The position numbers and the translations under genes were made by a program. Shown one piece after another: positions 26,753 through 37,700 of a DNA stretch of 64,000 nucleotides. Location of the stretch: contig NC_051088.1 in the NCBI RefSeq assembly GCF_901709675.1, positions 19,628,693 to 19,692,692 of the forward strand. Reading direction: 5' to 3'. Each line of letters starts with the position of its first letter. The stretch's first letter is position 1. Under the pieces are notes generated by a model that was not told where the DNA came from, searched no databases, and saw only the letters and a program-made list of their open reading frames with translations. The stretch comes from Syngnathus acus. Lineage: Eukaryota > Chordata > Actinopteri > Syngnathiformes > Syngnathidae.

Positions 26753-27530
26753 ATGACTGTAAGTATATTAGCCATGAGAGGTGCTTCTGTCAGTTTCAAC
26801 ATTGTGCAAGAGTGTGCTTGTCTGCTTCAGCCTGTTTGTTCAGTACCACCTCCACTTTTGTTTTTTGCCTACAGGAAAGTTTTAAGAAAGCCGCTGAGGA
26901 AGTGAAGGCGTTGAAAACACGCCCAAACCGTGAAGAAGTGAACGCACTTTACGGTTTATACAAACAGGCCATGATTGGGGACATTGATTCTGGTGAGTAA
27001 ATGTAAGTTTTAACAAACGATGTCTCGGGATAGATATCCGGCCTTTTTGGACATAAGGTCCTAATAGGTTGCATGTGCTGAGGACAAAAAGAAGCTAGAC
27101 AGGTTAGGTGTCATTGTAAAAAAAAAAATGATGAAAAGATTGATAAGTGTGCGTAAAAGGGGTGTATTTTGTCTGGTAAGACATTCTTCAAATATTTGAA
27201 AACTATCCATCCAGATCTTTACTGATCAAGAATTCTGTGTGACAGTGAGTTTGAACTGATGTTTACTGCAGTCGTCAGCTAGAGAAAATCAACCACATTC
27301 TTTGCAGCCACAGCTCGTCCAGGGATATTAGACATCATAGGACGACGGAAATGGGATTCGTGGACGGAAAAGAAAGGTATATCTTATATACTTATGTGAT
27401 TTGTGTATGACTGACAAGCTGATTGCAGAAGGTGACTGGTTGTTTTGATTCCCCAGGTATGTCCAAAGAAGAGGCAATGGCTGCCTATGTTGATGTGGTG
27501 GAGAAGCTGAAAACAAAATATGGACCATAA
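26753..27530 (+). CDS. dbi: Acyl-CoA-binding protein / diazepam-binding inhibitor
   Basis: Small cytosolic four-helix protein that binds medium- and long-chain acyl-CoA esters. Exons: 26753-26758 (ATG ACT only), 26875-26992, 27308-27376, 27457-27530. All GT-AG, 88 aa in total (human 87). The tiny first exon is inferred: GCCATGACT followed by a consensus GTAAGT donor in the right phase, giving MTESFKKAAEEV. Visible family parts: YGLYKQAMIGDI with the acyl-CoA-contacting Tyr and Lys, RPGILD, RRKWDSW, and the C-terminal AAYVDVVEKLKTKYG helix. An insertion of one residue relative to mammals sits before RPG (DSATARPG). The gene lies downstream of steap3 on the same strand, as in mammals. ACBD7 is the main alternative; synteny favours dbi. 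Confidence 0.93.
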
Positions 27531-27758
27531 AATCTATTTCTCATAAATAAGTATTGATTTTTTTTAAATGTGATGCTCCATTTGAAAAAAAAATATGAAG
27601 TACTAAATTTGTGTTCTGATGTGGAAGCTTGACCCTACTTTGCCACTGATCTCTTTTTTACATGCAATTTTAATCAAACGACTTTGTTTTTGTGTCATAA
27701 TACCGGCTCGACTATAGAAGCATATGTACTGAGTCCTGAATGCCCTTTTGAGTGATTT

Positions 27759-27764
27759 AATAAA
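27759..27764 (+). terminator. dbi: dbi poly(A) signal AATAAA
   Basis: Canonical AATAAA 229 bp after the dbi stop codon, with a T-rich context downstream. Confidence 0.75.
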
Positions 27765-27780
27765 ACAGTGGCTTTTCTGC

Positions 27781-28889
27781 TTACACGAGTGTCATTATGA
27801 CACAGTGGCGATGACAACAAAGAGGAAGGTGAAAACAAGCATAGCCTAACAGTTAACAAAAATATGGCTATCAAGCTCCACGCTCTTCACCTGACTACTG
27901 GTAACAGCGCCTACCTGGCATTTATTATCTGCCATGTGGCCAGGTACTCAATTGAGGCAAAGTGATTTTTGTAAAATACCATTAATGAGAGAATAATGAC
28001 AGAAACAAATGACAGAACAGACGACTCCCACCAAATCTAAATATATAAGATCATCTGCTGGTCGTTTTGTGTCATTGCAGTATCTTACTATGTCATTTCA
28101 TGTGGCCTAGTCTGCCAGAAAATAATAAATAAAAGGTCACACAGAAATGTTGGATAACATCAATGCACCTTTACACGCCACCTGACAGCCAAGGAAGAAG
28201 GCATGTTTTGTCTTTGTTTTACATGCTGAATAGAACAGCGTCTTTCCATATTTAACAACTTAACGTTATGGCTCCTTGTTATACTAAAAGTAGTAGATTT
28301 TACTGACATTAGTGGCTGTATAGAAGAATGCATCCGTTAGCATTGTCTCCAACTTTTAGTTTATAAATGACGTAATGTTCTTCAGATTGTGTGCAAAACA
28401 TTCTTTAATTTTAAGGCAGGGTTGGTGATTCTCAAAGGAATATGCCGGCATATTTCTTTGAGATTCCTGTGCCCAGCATACAACAAAATACTGAATAATT
28501 TGAAGCTTTAATTACTTAGCTTTCAATGGCTAAATAAATATTCTTAATTACTCAAGCTATGAAGCCGTACCATTTGATGCTGATCTGAATATGGATTATC
28601 TTTGCAGGGCAGAGAAACTCTGAATCACAGTTTTGAGGATTAGGGTCCAGATCAAGGCTGCAGCTTTCAATGTGTACTCTAGAGTTACACACATTACAGA
28701 AAGATGCATGTTAAGATGTAAGAAACTCTCACAAAAAACAAGACTCTCTTTCAACCTCCAGCATCACCAAAACATGTAACAATCCCCTCACTTCATCAGT
28801 CACAAAATATTTCTTAATCTATCTGTTTCTTCTGGAACAGTATGTGCTCCAGTATGTTTAAATTTGAAGAGGGGAAGGAATACTGATAC
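27781..28889. other. Interval where receptor TM3-TM7 exons would be expected
   Basis: Read on the minus strand for the remaining receptor exons and none is intact. One weak hint: at 28181 downward a good acceptor (…CTGTCAG) is followed by VACKGALML, reminiscent of the GCK-L-V start of the class B TM3 exon. The similarity ends after about 9 codons. Confidence 0.35.
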
Positions 28890-29152
28890 CGGATAATAGT
28901 CACAGTGGTACAGTTCTTTGTTTGTAAATAGCAGTGAGTCCCGAAGGAAGATAAAGACTCCTTTCAGAATGAAGGACATGAACAGCTGGATGTGAATGTG
29001 GTTCCTGGTAGAGTGCAATTTCCTGAGCAAAGACATGCAACGTTAATGTGGTATTTACAATATTCTGAGAGGCGGATTCATGGTTCTCCCCTAAAGAGAC
29101 AGAAAATGTGATTGCAAGGATTAGAGAGATGAACCAGAGTGCATATCCGGTC

Positions 29153-29230
<78 letters not shown>

Positions 29231-29984
29231 TCTTCACATACGAGAAATACAAATGGGAATCGGGTGGCTGGTGAAGGAAAAGAGAATGTCATTGTACAAA
29301 ATTTAGTAACTGGGATGAATGACACAAAATGGATGTGTATGTGAAAATGCAAACCTTGAAAAGAAAGAGAAGTGTCTCATTGAAAGTATAGCCACATGCA
29401 TCTTCATGTGGAATGAGCAGGTCCGACCAACCACTGGAGATGCAGTTGCGATGCACTTTACCTGCAAAATAACTAGCACAGTGTAAAATAAAACAAAAAA
29501 ATATGGCAAAATGAATTATGATTTATACAGACACTCGTAATCTTTTTTTTAATAATTAACGACCGGTAATAGCTGGTAACCGTACGAGGTATATGTTTAG
29601 AATCTTTGGTGGGTGACTTATTTTACCTTCAGAATTGAACATCTCTGGACATGGTTGGGAGACAGTTTCCCCAAGACAAGCAGGAAGCCAGCAATTCAGG
29701 TTTTCACATTCCATGAAAATAAACACATTGATTTCTTTATTGAAAGAAAAATGTTTTTGAATGATGCATACATAAACTCTGTCAAGCTCTGACCACTAGA
29801 TGCCACTAAAATACTACATTAAGTTCCATTAGTGCTTATCGTTTTAGAGTGGCGAGCATGCTTGAGGAAGATCTTCACTAAATTTGCAGTTTAACCTGGA
29901 TTGAAGAATTTTAAGATCCTCCATGCATTTTTCTTCTTCTTTCAAGAGGTGAACGTGCGGATGGCACCTTAATGACCATTTTGC
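28890..29984 (-). pseudogene. Secretin-type class B GPCR pseudogene (SCTR-like)
   Basis: Minus-strand exon relics in correct order. (a) 29896-29984: CHPHVHLLKEEEKCMEDL, start of the hormone-binding domain. (b) 29627-29712: NLNCWLPACLGETVSQPCPE, the conserved CW/G-E/CP block. (c) 29355-29461: GKVHRNCISSGWSD then HEDACGYTFNET, with the RNC..GWS signature. (d) about 29091-29232: TM1, TTGYALWFISLILAI. (e) 28890-29022: TM2, KLHSTRNHIHIQLFMSFIL with CDYYP, both splice sites good, 133 nt. Lesions: exon b acceptor reads CAT instead of CAG; its MWDN motif is damaged, apparently by 2 missing bases; TM1 has a 1-base loss before CLFR; the TM1 donor is GG not GT; a (TA)n expansion fills the start of the TM1 exon; TM3-TM7 exons are missing. 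Position between dbi and cfap221 on the minus strand matches mammalian SCTR. It could descend from another secretin-family receptor, but synteny argues for SCTR. Confidence 0.85.
29154..29228. repeat. TA dinucleotide repeat in TM1 exon relic
   Basis: About 37 TA units, located exactly where the receptor relic should read ...IYT before TTGYAL. It probably grew from the ATA-TAT codons there. Poly-Ile-Tyr frames are artefacts. Confidence 0.95.
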
Positions 29985-30049
29985 CTGCAAAATAAATAAT
30001 ACGGGGGGGGCTGTCTTTTCTTTATTTTTCATCTTATTTTAAGTTTTCT

Positions 30050-30580
30050 TTTTCCCTTTCCTTCGGGCATGCAAAGTTTTGGTCACCTGTGAAATTAGCA
30101 CATCGAGTCCTGCTTTGCTCATTATGCCACATAAGTGCATTTTCTATAAAACTATAAAGTCATAGAACTATAAAATGAAAATATTATACTTAAATTGCAT
30201 GCAGTCATTCACCAGTGCATTTTGTCAAACGAACTCGCTTGGAATTATGCAATAATCGTCAGCGTTCCCCCCATCATCAAATTCAACATTATAAGTTGCA
30301 CAAAAAGTATGAAACTTCTTGTCCGAATTTTCCAAATAGAGACTAAATTGCCGGAATGAACGTAATTTATGAATTTTCCTATATATGTTAACTGATTCAT
30401 AATCATTTCTGTACACCAAGGACACGCAAAAAATGTTCTAACGAAAAAGCAAACCTTTATTTTGAAATTAAAGTTAAAATTCTCCAGGGTTTATTTTTTC
30501 GTCACCGGTAAAGGCGAGCGTTTGCGAGTGCCATTGGTTCCACATGGCTTTTGACCGCACCCCTTCAAGCTTGATGGTCC
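30050..30580. other. Non-coding DNA between receptor relic and cfap221
   Basis: No exon recognised. A signal-peptide exon for the receptor would be expected upstream of 29984 on the minus strand, but I could not identify one. Confidence 0.4.
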
Positions 30581-30594
30581 GTCGCCTTGGTAAC
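30581..30594 (+). promoter_or_regulatory. cfap221: RFX X-box in cfap221 promoter region
   Basis: GTCGCCTTGGTAAC fits the X-box consensus GTNRCC-(0-3 nt)-RGYAAC at every position. X-boxes bind RFX factors and mark promoters of ciliary genes. It lies 1.13 kb before the cfap221 start codon and in front of a 5' untranslated stretch, so it is probably near the transcription start. The TSS is not mapped. Confidence 0.7.
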
Positions 30595-31267
30595 GGCCGT
30601 GTTTGACGGGTGGCGTTTGCAAGAAAAGGTGCCAAACTCAAAACATGTCGTTTAAAAACAACTGGATTGTATTTCATGCTGAAGTCAACAAATGATCGAG
30701 TCAAGATGGTTGTGTTTTCACTTGTGCAACATGAATCAAACAATGTGAGCGCTGCGCGGCATGGTAATATATTTAGTTTCTAGAATATAACGCGTCACGA
30801 AGAACCAACGTCGGGCTTTGACGAAGTCAGCAGCAAGTGGTGACGGGCAGAAGAATTTCAATATAGATAGATCGTTCTTTTTGTTTTTTCAATAAAGTTT
30901 GCTAAATTGCGTGTGTAGTTACGAGCTCCACATTATTTTGTTTTTCCATGGGAGGATGGCAAACCAGTGTTAAAAATGGCACCAGTTCAACCAGGTATAA
31001 GGTACGAAATTACTGATAAAACCCCTTCTGTGAGAATTGTATATTTCTACATCCATCTATTTGTTTTCTTTTCCGCTGATCAAGGTTCACAGGGGCTTGG
31101 AGTCTATCCCATGCAGACGACACTCTGGACTAGACGCCAGTCAGTCACTGGGCACATATAAAACAGTCACTGAGTGGCGACTGAGGCGAGAGAACCACTA
31201 CACTATCAGTGAACACAAATATGACTACATTTTTAGCATCTGTCAATTATGGTACCATTGTCTAGAT

Positions 31268-31580
31268 CACAGGTGTCAAAGTCAAGGCCCGGGGGTCAGA
31301 TCCGGCCCGCCACATCATTTTATGTGGCCCGCAAAACCAAATTATGAGTGTCAACTCAATGTTTCCAGTTAAAATGCCAAAACTTTAAATTGTCTTTCCT
31401 CTTAATAACAGTGAGATATTGCGATGATCTTTCACACACTTTCAAAGTGAATTAGAAAATTGTTGAACTTTTTTTACTGGATTTTATTATGTGTATGCGA
31501 TAATACAAGTCATTATTGGCCCCATGAGGGAAACCATAATGACGATGTGGCCCGCAACAAAAATGAGTTTGACACCTCTG
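31268..31580. mobile_element. hAT-type MITE with 8-bp TSD
   Basis: Ends CACAGGTGTCAAA / TTTGACACCTCTG form imperfect terminal inverted repeats. The element is flanked on both sides by GTCTAGAT (31260-31267 and 31581-31588), an exact 8-bp target duplication typical of hAT transposons. It has no coding capacity and lies just upstream of the first coding exon of cfap221. Confidence 0.9.
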
Positions 31581-31726
31581 GTCTAGATGTTAGTGTCCCT
31601 AATCAGTGCATTTGAATGACCTGGTTCAGTCTTCTCAAAGAAGTGCACTTCTTGTCTCCTGTAGAGTTCTCCATCTGCTTGACGTTGGTCTTGCTCAGCT
31701 GCAACTGACCCGTGACTCCCGGGAGG

Positions 31727-34700
31727 ATGGCCGTCTCTGCTCCCCTGACACCGCTGCCCCTGACCCAGTTAGTGGAAGACGGAAGGAGCAGCGTGCCGAA
31801 CCATCTACTTGAATCCAGTACATATTGAGTGCCATGATGGCTGCATTTATTACTTCTTATTTTTGTTTATTCCACCATGCCTACTCGTGTTAACTAAATG
31901 AGATGAAGCAATTTTGTTAGCCATTCAAAATTATCTGTATGTTTTTTTTACCCATATAGAAATCTATGTCAAAGAGAAGAGTAATGGCCTGATCCAAGTT
32001 GATCCTTCTGAACTACATTTCAGTGGCTTCAAGCTAGAGAAGGACTATGTGAAGAGCGTGGTGAGAAAAATATCACCTAATCTGAATATTGTTAATGTTA
32101 GGCTGTATTTTATCCCAATTTCTTAATCACAAGTTAACATTAAATAGAAAATTAGCTCACATCATTAAAACCTTTCATTTGGCTTGATGCATGAATGAAG
32201 ACATGATTTTCTATCATATATGCTTGATGAATGTGGATGTAAGCATTGAGAGTGTCTAAATAGTTCTCTCGAGTGCGCATGATGAATTTGAAATGAAACC
32301 CTTTTCCCTCCTCCTCAGAAACTAATCAACATCTCATCTAGAGTGCTAAATATTCACATCATCCCCACTCAAACCAAGCATTTCCGAACCAACTATGCCA
32401 AAAAGGTATGTTTGACTTCAATAAGTTGAAGAGTCAGCTTCAGTATATCCATTTTGACTGATCTGACTTTCCTCAAGTGTCGACTGATTCCTGGCCTTGC
32501 CTACACAGTGAAAGTCAAATTCTGTCCCCATGAGTGGACCCGTGTCTCGGACTGTATTCGAGTTCACTGTGAGGTAAGGTAAGCATGTAACCAACCTCCC
32601 GTTGATATCATCTGCGTGTTTTCATGACCTCTGCTCTTGCTCTGCTCCCCTTTTAAGGACGATGAGAACCTTTTAATTCCAGTTCACGCTTACCCCGTCA
32701 CCGCTCATGTGCATATCCCGACACGCGTTGACTTACCAGCAGCACCGCTCGGACAGAGGTGTGCGCTTTTGTTTATGATGTGTAATCTTGGAAAAGGCAT
32801 TTCTCCCATAGAAGCAAGAACAATCCTCATGTTCTAATGTGTGACCTGTCCTGTAGTGTTAGCCACATCATTCCATTGAGGTGCAGATCTCCCGCTGATT
32901 TGGAGTTTGAAGTGAACTTCATTGAGCCACATGAGGCCTTTTCCATCCACCCACTCACAGGTAGGAATAACTTGACAACATTTGTCTGACGTGTCTGTCT
33001 GGCTTCCTCAGCTCAGCAGAGTTAACACAACCTTTCTGGAGTGCCCCTATGCTGTGTTTTATCCCAAATACTTGCTTGTCTGTTGTGTATTAAATAAATC
33101 ATGTCAGAGGAAGCCGCACTTTCCGCGCATTAATCTTGTCCATGCTCTGGGAAGCATCAGCGCTTGGAATTGGAACTCTACCAGATGTGTTATAACGCGA
33201 GGTTATTTCTGATGCTTTTGAAACCCACGTTATTCTCTACAAATAGGTGAATAATTGCTTTTTGTGGATATCACCATCATTATCCATTTTGACTATGATG
33301 ATGTTTTTCAGGTGTGATCCCAGCCAATGGTAAATCAAAGATCACTATTACCTTCAAACCCTGCCGCTATGAGACTTGTCAGGTTACCGTTCGACTGCTT
33401 GTCTCACAATTCAACACCAAATCCTACCTATGTACTATTACCGGAAGCTCCGTCCCTCTTCTTGCTTTCAGGTATTTGCGATACACTCAAGCATAAAAAG
33501 AAACACAGCAGCAGGTTGGAAATAAAATCGATTACCTTGTGTGACTTCTGCTTTTTTTATACATTGCTTTCATTGTATTCCGGTGAGAAAGCTGATGCTA
33601 TCCATCATCCACAACTGCTTCACCCTTGATGTTATATCGACTTAAAAGTTAATGATTAATTGAAGTGAATGCTCTAATTATTCCAAGATATTCAGTGCTT
33701 GAACCACAGAGTTGAACCAAATACACATTTTTATAACTTAATCAAAAAGTGCAGATGTTTATCTTTTGCTTGACGCTATCGCTTCGGCATATTTTCCATT
33801 TATTTCACCTGCTTGGAATAGGGAGCTTGCTCTTCAGGGTTCAGCTGCCAAAAGTAAAGGATCTTTACCAGCCATCCAAGTCCAAAGTCCAGTCAAACAA
33901 AAGTTTGCCAAGGATGTCATCAAAACCAAGGTAATGCACGAAAAGTCTTGATTCTATAAAGTTCGAGCTGAGCTGCTTATTTATGCATTTTATGATACGC
34001 TTTTGTATTACATGTATGGCGGAATGCAATTTTCTCTCTGCTGCGCCACAAACTCTTCTCTTCACTTCAATTATTTCACATGTCCTGTAGGGTGCCACAG
34101 GAGGTCCCACTGGGAGCAAGCCAGGACCAAAGCCACTTGTAGATGCCTCCTCCCATGGAGGGGTGGCAAAGATGCTACACAAGGACAGTAGCAAACTTGG
34201 CGTCGAACATCCAAACGAGGGTATGTGCATGCTGGCGCATGCTGTCGTGGACGTCGGACTCTTTGTTCGTCTAAGACCCCTTTTTTTATCATTGTCAGGT
34301 CTCCAGAATAGGCAGAAGAAAGAGGCTGTTTTTCTAAAAAGGGTTCAACAAAATGTAAAAGAAGAGCAAATCAACCGCTTGAAATTGTAGGTTCTTCCTT
34401 GATTGAGCTTTGCTGTTTGAACTCTGCGTGTTTTTTTTGTTATTTCAAATCAATCTCTGCTTCATCCACGTCTGTGTTGATACACACCTATTAGTAGCTC
34501 ATTTCCATGTCATCCAACATCATCGTCTCAGTTGAGATTATTTTCTTGACAAAAAAATTGCTACATAGTTCATAATCTTGCACAAAATCTCAATTGAGTG
34601 AAAAGTTCCAACTCCACATTTTGTTCCATTTGATACTTCCCGTATTTTTCTTCATGTCATGAATATAATATCATCACTAGACAAGTACATCTGGGTAAAG

Positions 34701-37700
34701 ATCCAGTGTCAGATTCGACCAGGAGCCAAGTACTGGAGGACAGACTGGTTGCATTACGTCAGTACCAGGTAACATATTTATTTCAACCACATACGGGTAC
34801 ATTTGTAAAATTCCAGAGAAGTCTTGATTGAAACACGGCTTTTTCTAACTCCTAATATTTGACAAAATATTGTCATTACTGTTTGTAGGTCAGGAAGGGA
34901 GATGTAAGGCAAGAGGGAGACTTTACCAGCGGACCACCAAGACTCTACTCAATACGACTCATTTCTGACGCAGGGCAGGTAAACATGGTGTCATACAGGG
35001 AAGGTGTCTCCACAACCTTCCACAACCTCTGAACTGTGAGGCGGACGTGCTAACCAGTCAACCACCGTGCGGCCATACTGAAAATAGTCATTTATAAAAT
35101 CAATAATAATAACTTTTACAATAATAACCCGCCATTTGGTAATGAAATGACAAATGTCTCAAATTGCCGTGAAGGACACTGTGTATCACGCCCTCACTTG
35201 TGCTGTTCAAGTAGGTGTAAACATCTATAGTATGTGGTGTATGTGAATCTGACTCACTGAGCACAAACTATGCAATGTACAATCATTAGTTGTGCCATGA
35301 AAATGGCAGAATTAGAAAACACTTTGTAATTGTCATATCGATCAGCGCATGCAACAAAACAACATATCTCGACCTTTACATTACATGTAATTTAAGATGA
35401 TTAGCACAGGCTGAGATGCTGTTTTCCATTTATAGGGACATTGGGGCGGGGTTTATGCAAACTCGAGCATCTCGGGCATGAACTGTCCTTTAGAATAAAA
35501 TCTGAATCATCAACATGTGCACGTGCATCATGAATCCAGTGTTGATTTTGATTTTGCGAAATGGCGCCCAATGTCGTCATGGAAGTGTGTGTAACTAACA
35601 TGTATCATTGAATCCACCTCTAGGTCCCCAAGGGAACCCCATCTTTCCAGTTTCACCCCAGCTTTCAGTGGGCGCTTAAACAGAGGGCGCTAAAACGCTT
35701 CCAGCAAGCAGCACGCAGGGTACGCACACATATACACACGCACACACACACACACACGCATGCATACACGCACTCTCTCTCTCTCGAGGTAGAGGTAGTT
35801 CCTTTAATTTGTTTACTCTTCTTGCACAGTTCTTCGCCTCAACCGGTTAGGGATTGCCTGATTAAACCTGCATTGTGCTCCCCTCACAGGTTTTGATGCA
35901 GTGTCGCATGAAGCGGATCCTGGCCTTGTGGAGGAATCTCCCGGGCGCTGTGGCAGGCTTGATCTCGGCCAACAAAGGTCTTTATCACTCTTGAGCCTGC
36001 CCTTGAGGCAAATGTCCCCCCCGCCCCAAGCTGCTATTTGAGTCTCTGTGTGCATTGATTCATGATGCTAATGTGAGCCTCTGTGTCTGTAGAAGTTAAC
36101 TTCTGTCATTTTGTGTTTGTCTCAGTCGAAAAGGAGGAGGCATGTGTTATGAAGATCTCCCCAGAAAGAATCTTTCCATCTTCCTTCCCACTTTTCATAG
36201 ATGAAGCTGATCCACTGGTTGGTACTGAAAGCACCAATTAACATACACTCAAGGGCCACATCATTAGCTATAGAGTACATCAAAGTCAAAGTCTGCTTTA
36301 TTGTCAATTTCTTCACATGCCAAGACACACAAAGAAATCGAAATTACGTTCCCACTATCCCACGGTGACAAGACATAGTACACAATATACATGTCTTTTC
36401 CATATTTGACAGCTTCTAAAATTCTATTCTATGACGGCTGTGGGTTTTTGTATTTCGACCCCATTTCTTCACTACTCTTACTGTTTATGGTTTTCTGAAA
36501 AATTGAGTCAAGCAATCTATAAATGATGTGTGTCAAGACAGCCACTATGTGCAGTCTAATTTTATCAATGTTATTTTGATAGGTGGTCAATCAAAATGGA
36601 CGATGGTAGAGTATCAGAGTGCCTCAGTGTACGCAACCATGTTGTAATGGCTGTATGATGTAACAAACTATCTGCACTGCAGAAACATGTTAATCAAAAT
36701 CTTCCCCTTGGCTTGGCCAGTGGAGTTGCCGGAGAGCAGCCACCATAGCTCCACCTCTGCGTTAACCTCACATACTTGTTTTGCTGTGGCGAGGCCCACT
36801 CACAGATAAACTCAGTCGCTTTGGTGACAGTCCCTCTGATGTCAATTTTGAAAAAAACAAAGATGACATTTAAAGAGCTGAAATCCATTATGAATTTAAA
36901 TGTAAAACATGGGACAAATCAATAAATCTATATCCTTGATATTTAATGTCATATGAAGCACTGTGTGTCAAAACACAAAAAGGTCATTTCCAGGTTTGCT
37001 GATGGTTTTCATTTGAGAAAGGCCTGTGGGCACATAATATTTTCCTACAATTTGTGAGAGTGGCCCGGCTAATTTTTCCTTCTTTAACCTTATAGATGAC
37101 TAATCAGTAAAAAAAGAAAAACCTTTGCACTCTACAATCACAGAACTGCTGTAGCTGACCCAACCACAATGCCCTGCAGAGAGACGAAAGTGCTTTGCTT
37201 TAATTTGTGCAAATGGTGTGTGCTTTCTATTTTCAGGCTCTTGACTTTTCCGCTTTGCCTGTGGATGATGTTGATGTGAGGGTAACAACTCATGTTCCTA
37301 CCTTCAAGCTCCAAGTATGTGCAGTTACTGCTCATCTAAGCGTCACTCACATCACCATGGCAACACACTCTATGTCCTCACTGAACTCTTGAGATGTACT
37401 TATGTATTTGTTATTCTTAATTATATGGTTATTTAGGTTCCTCAGAACTACACGCTAATAGGCTACCAGCCTGTGTCAGCCTGGGAAGCCTTTAATGCCT
37501 TCATTCCAGTATCCTTAATGCCTCCACTACGCACCGGAGATTCAGTAAAGTTACAACACATAATCATCAGCCAGTGTCATCCATAATTATTTATTAATTA
37601 CTTCTTGATATTTTCTTCCCCAGGTGGATGGTTCCATGTCACCCACACCAGAGGATGAGAATGAGCAAGATGCCATTGATCTGAATTTCACTTTCCCAAG

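Noticed and set aside
26623-26874. Long N-terminal extension of dbi
   Set aside because: The frame before 26875 is intron read-through; the acceptor CTACAG and family start fit a short first exon.
28900-29352. Single 150-codon frame with poly-Ile-Tyr
   Set aside because: It runs through the TA repeat and an intron. Only its TM1 part and the exon relics around it are meaningful.
30474-30743. Minus-strand frame with RSF..PVVF, slightly like C2orf76
   Set aside because: The spacing of the shared residues differs, the frame begins with TTG, no following exon was found, and mammalian C2orf76 lies between STEAP3 and DBI, not here.
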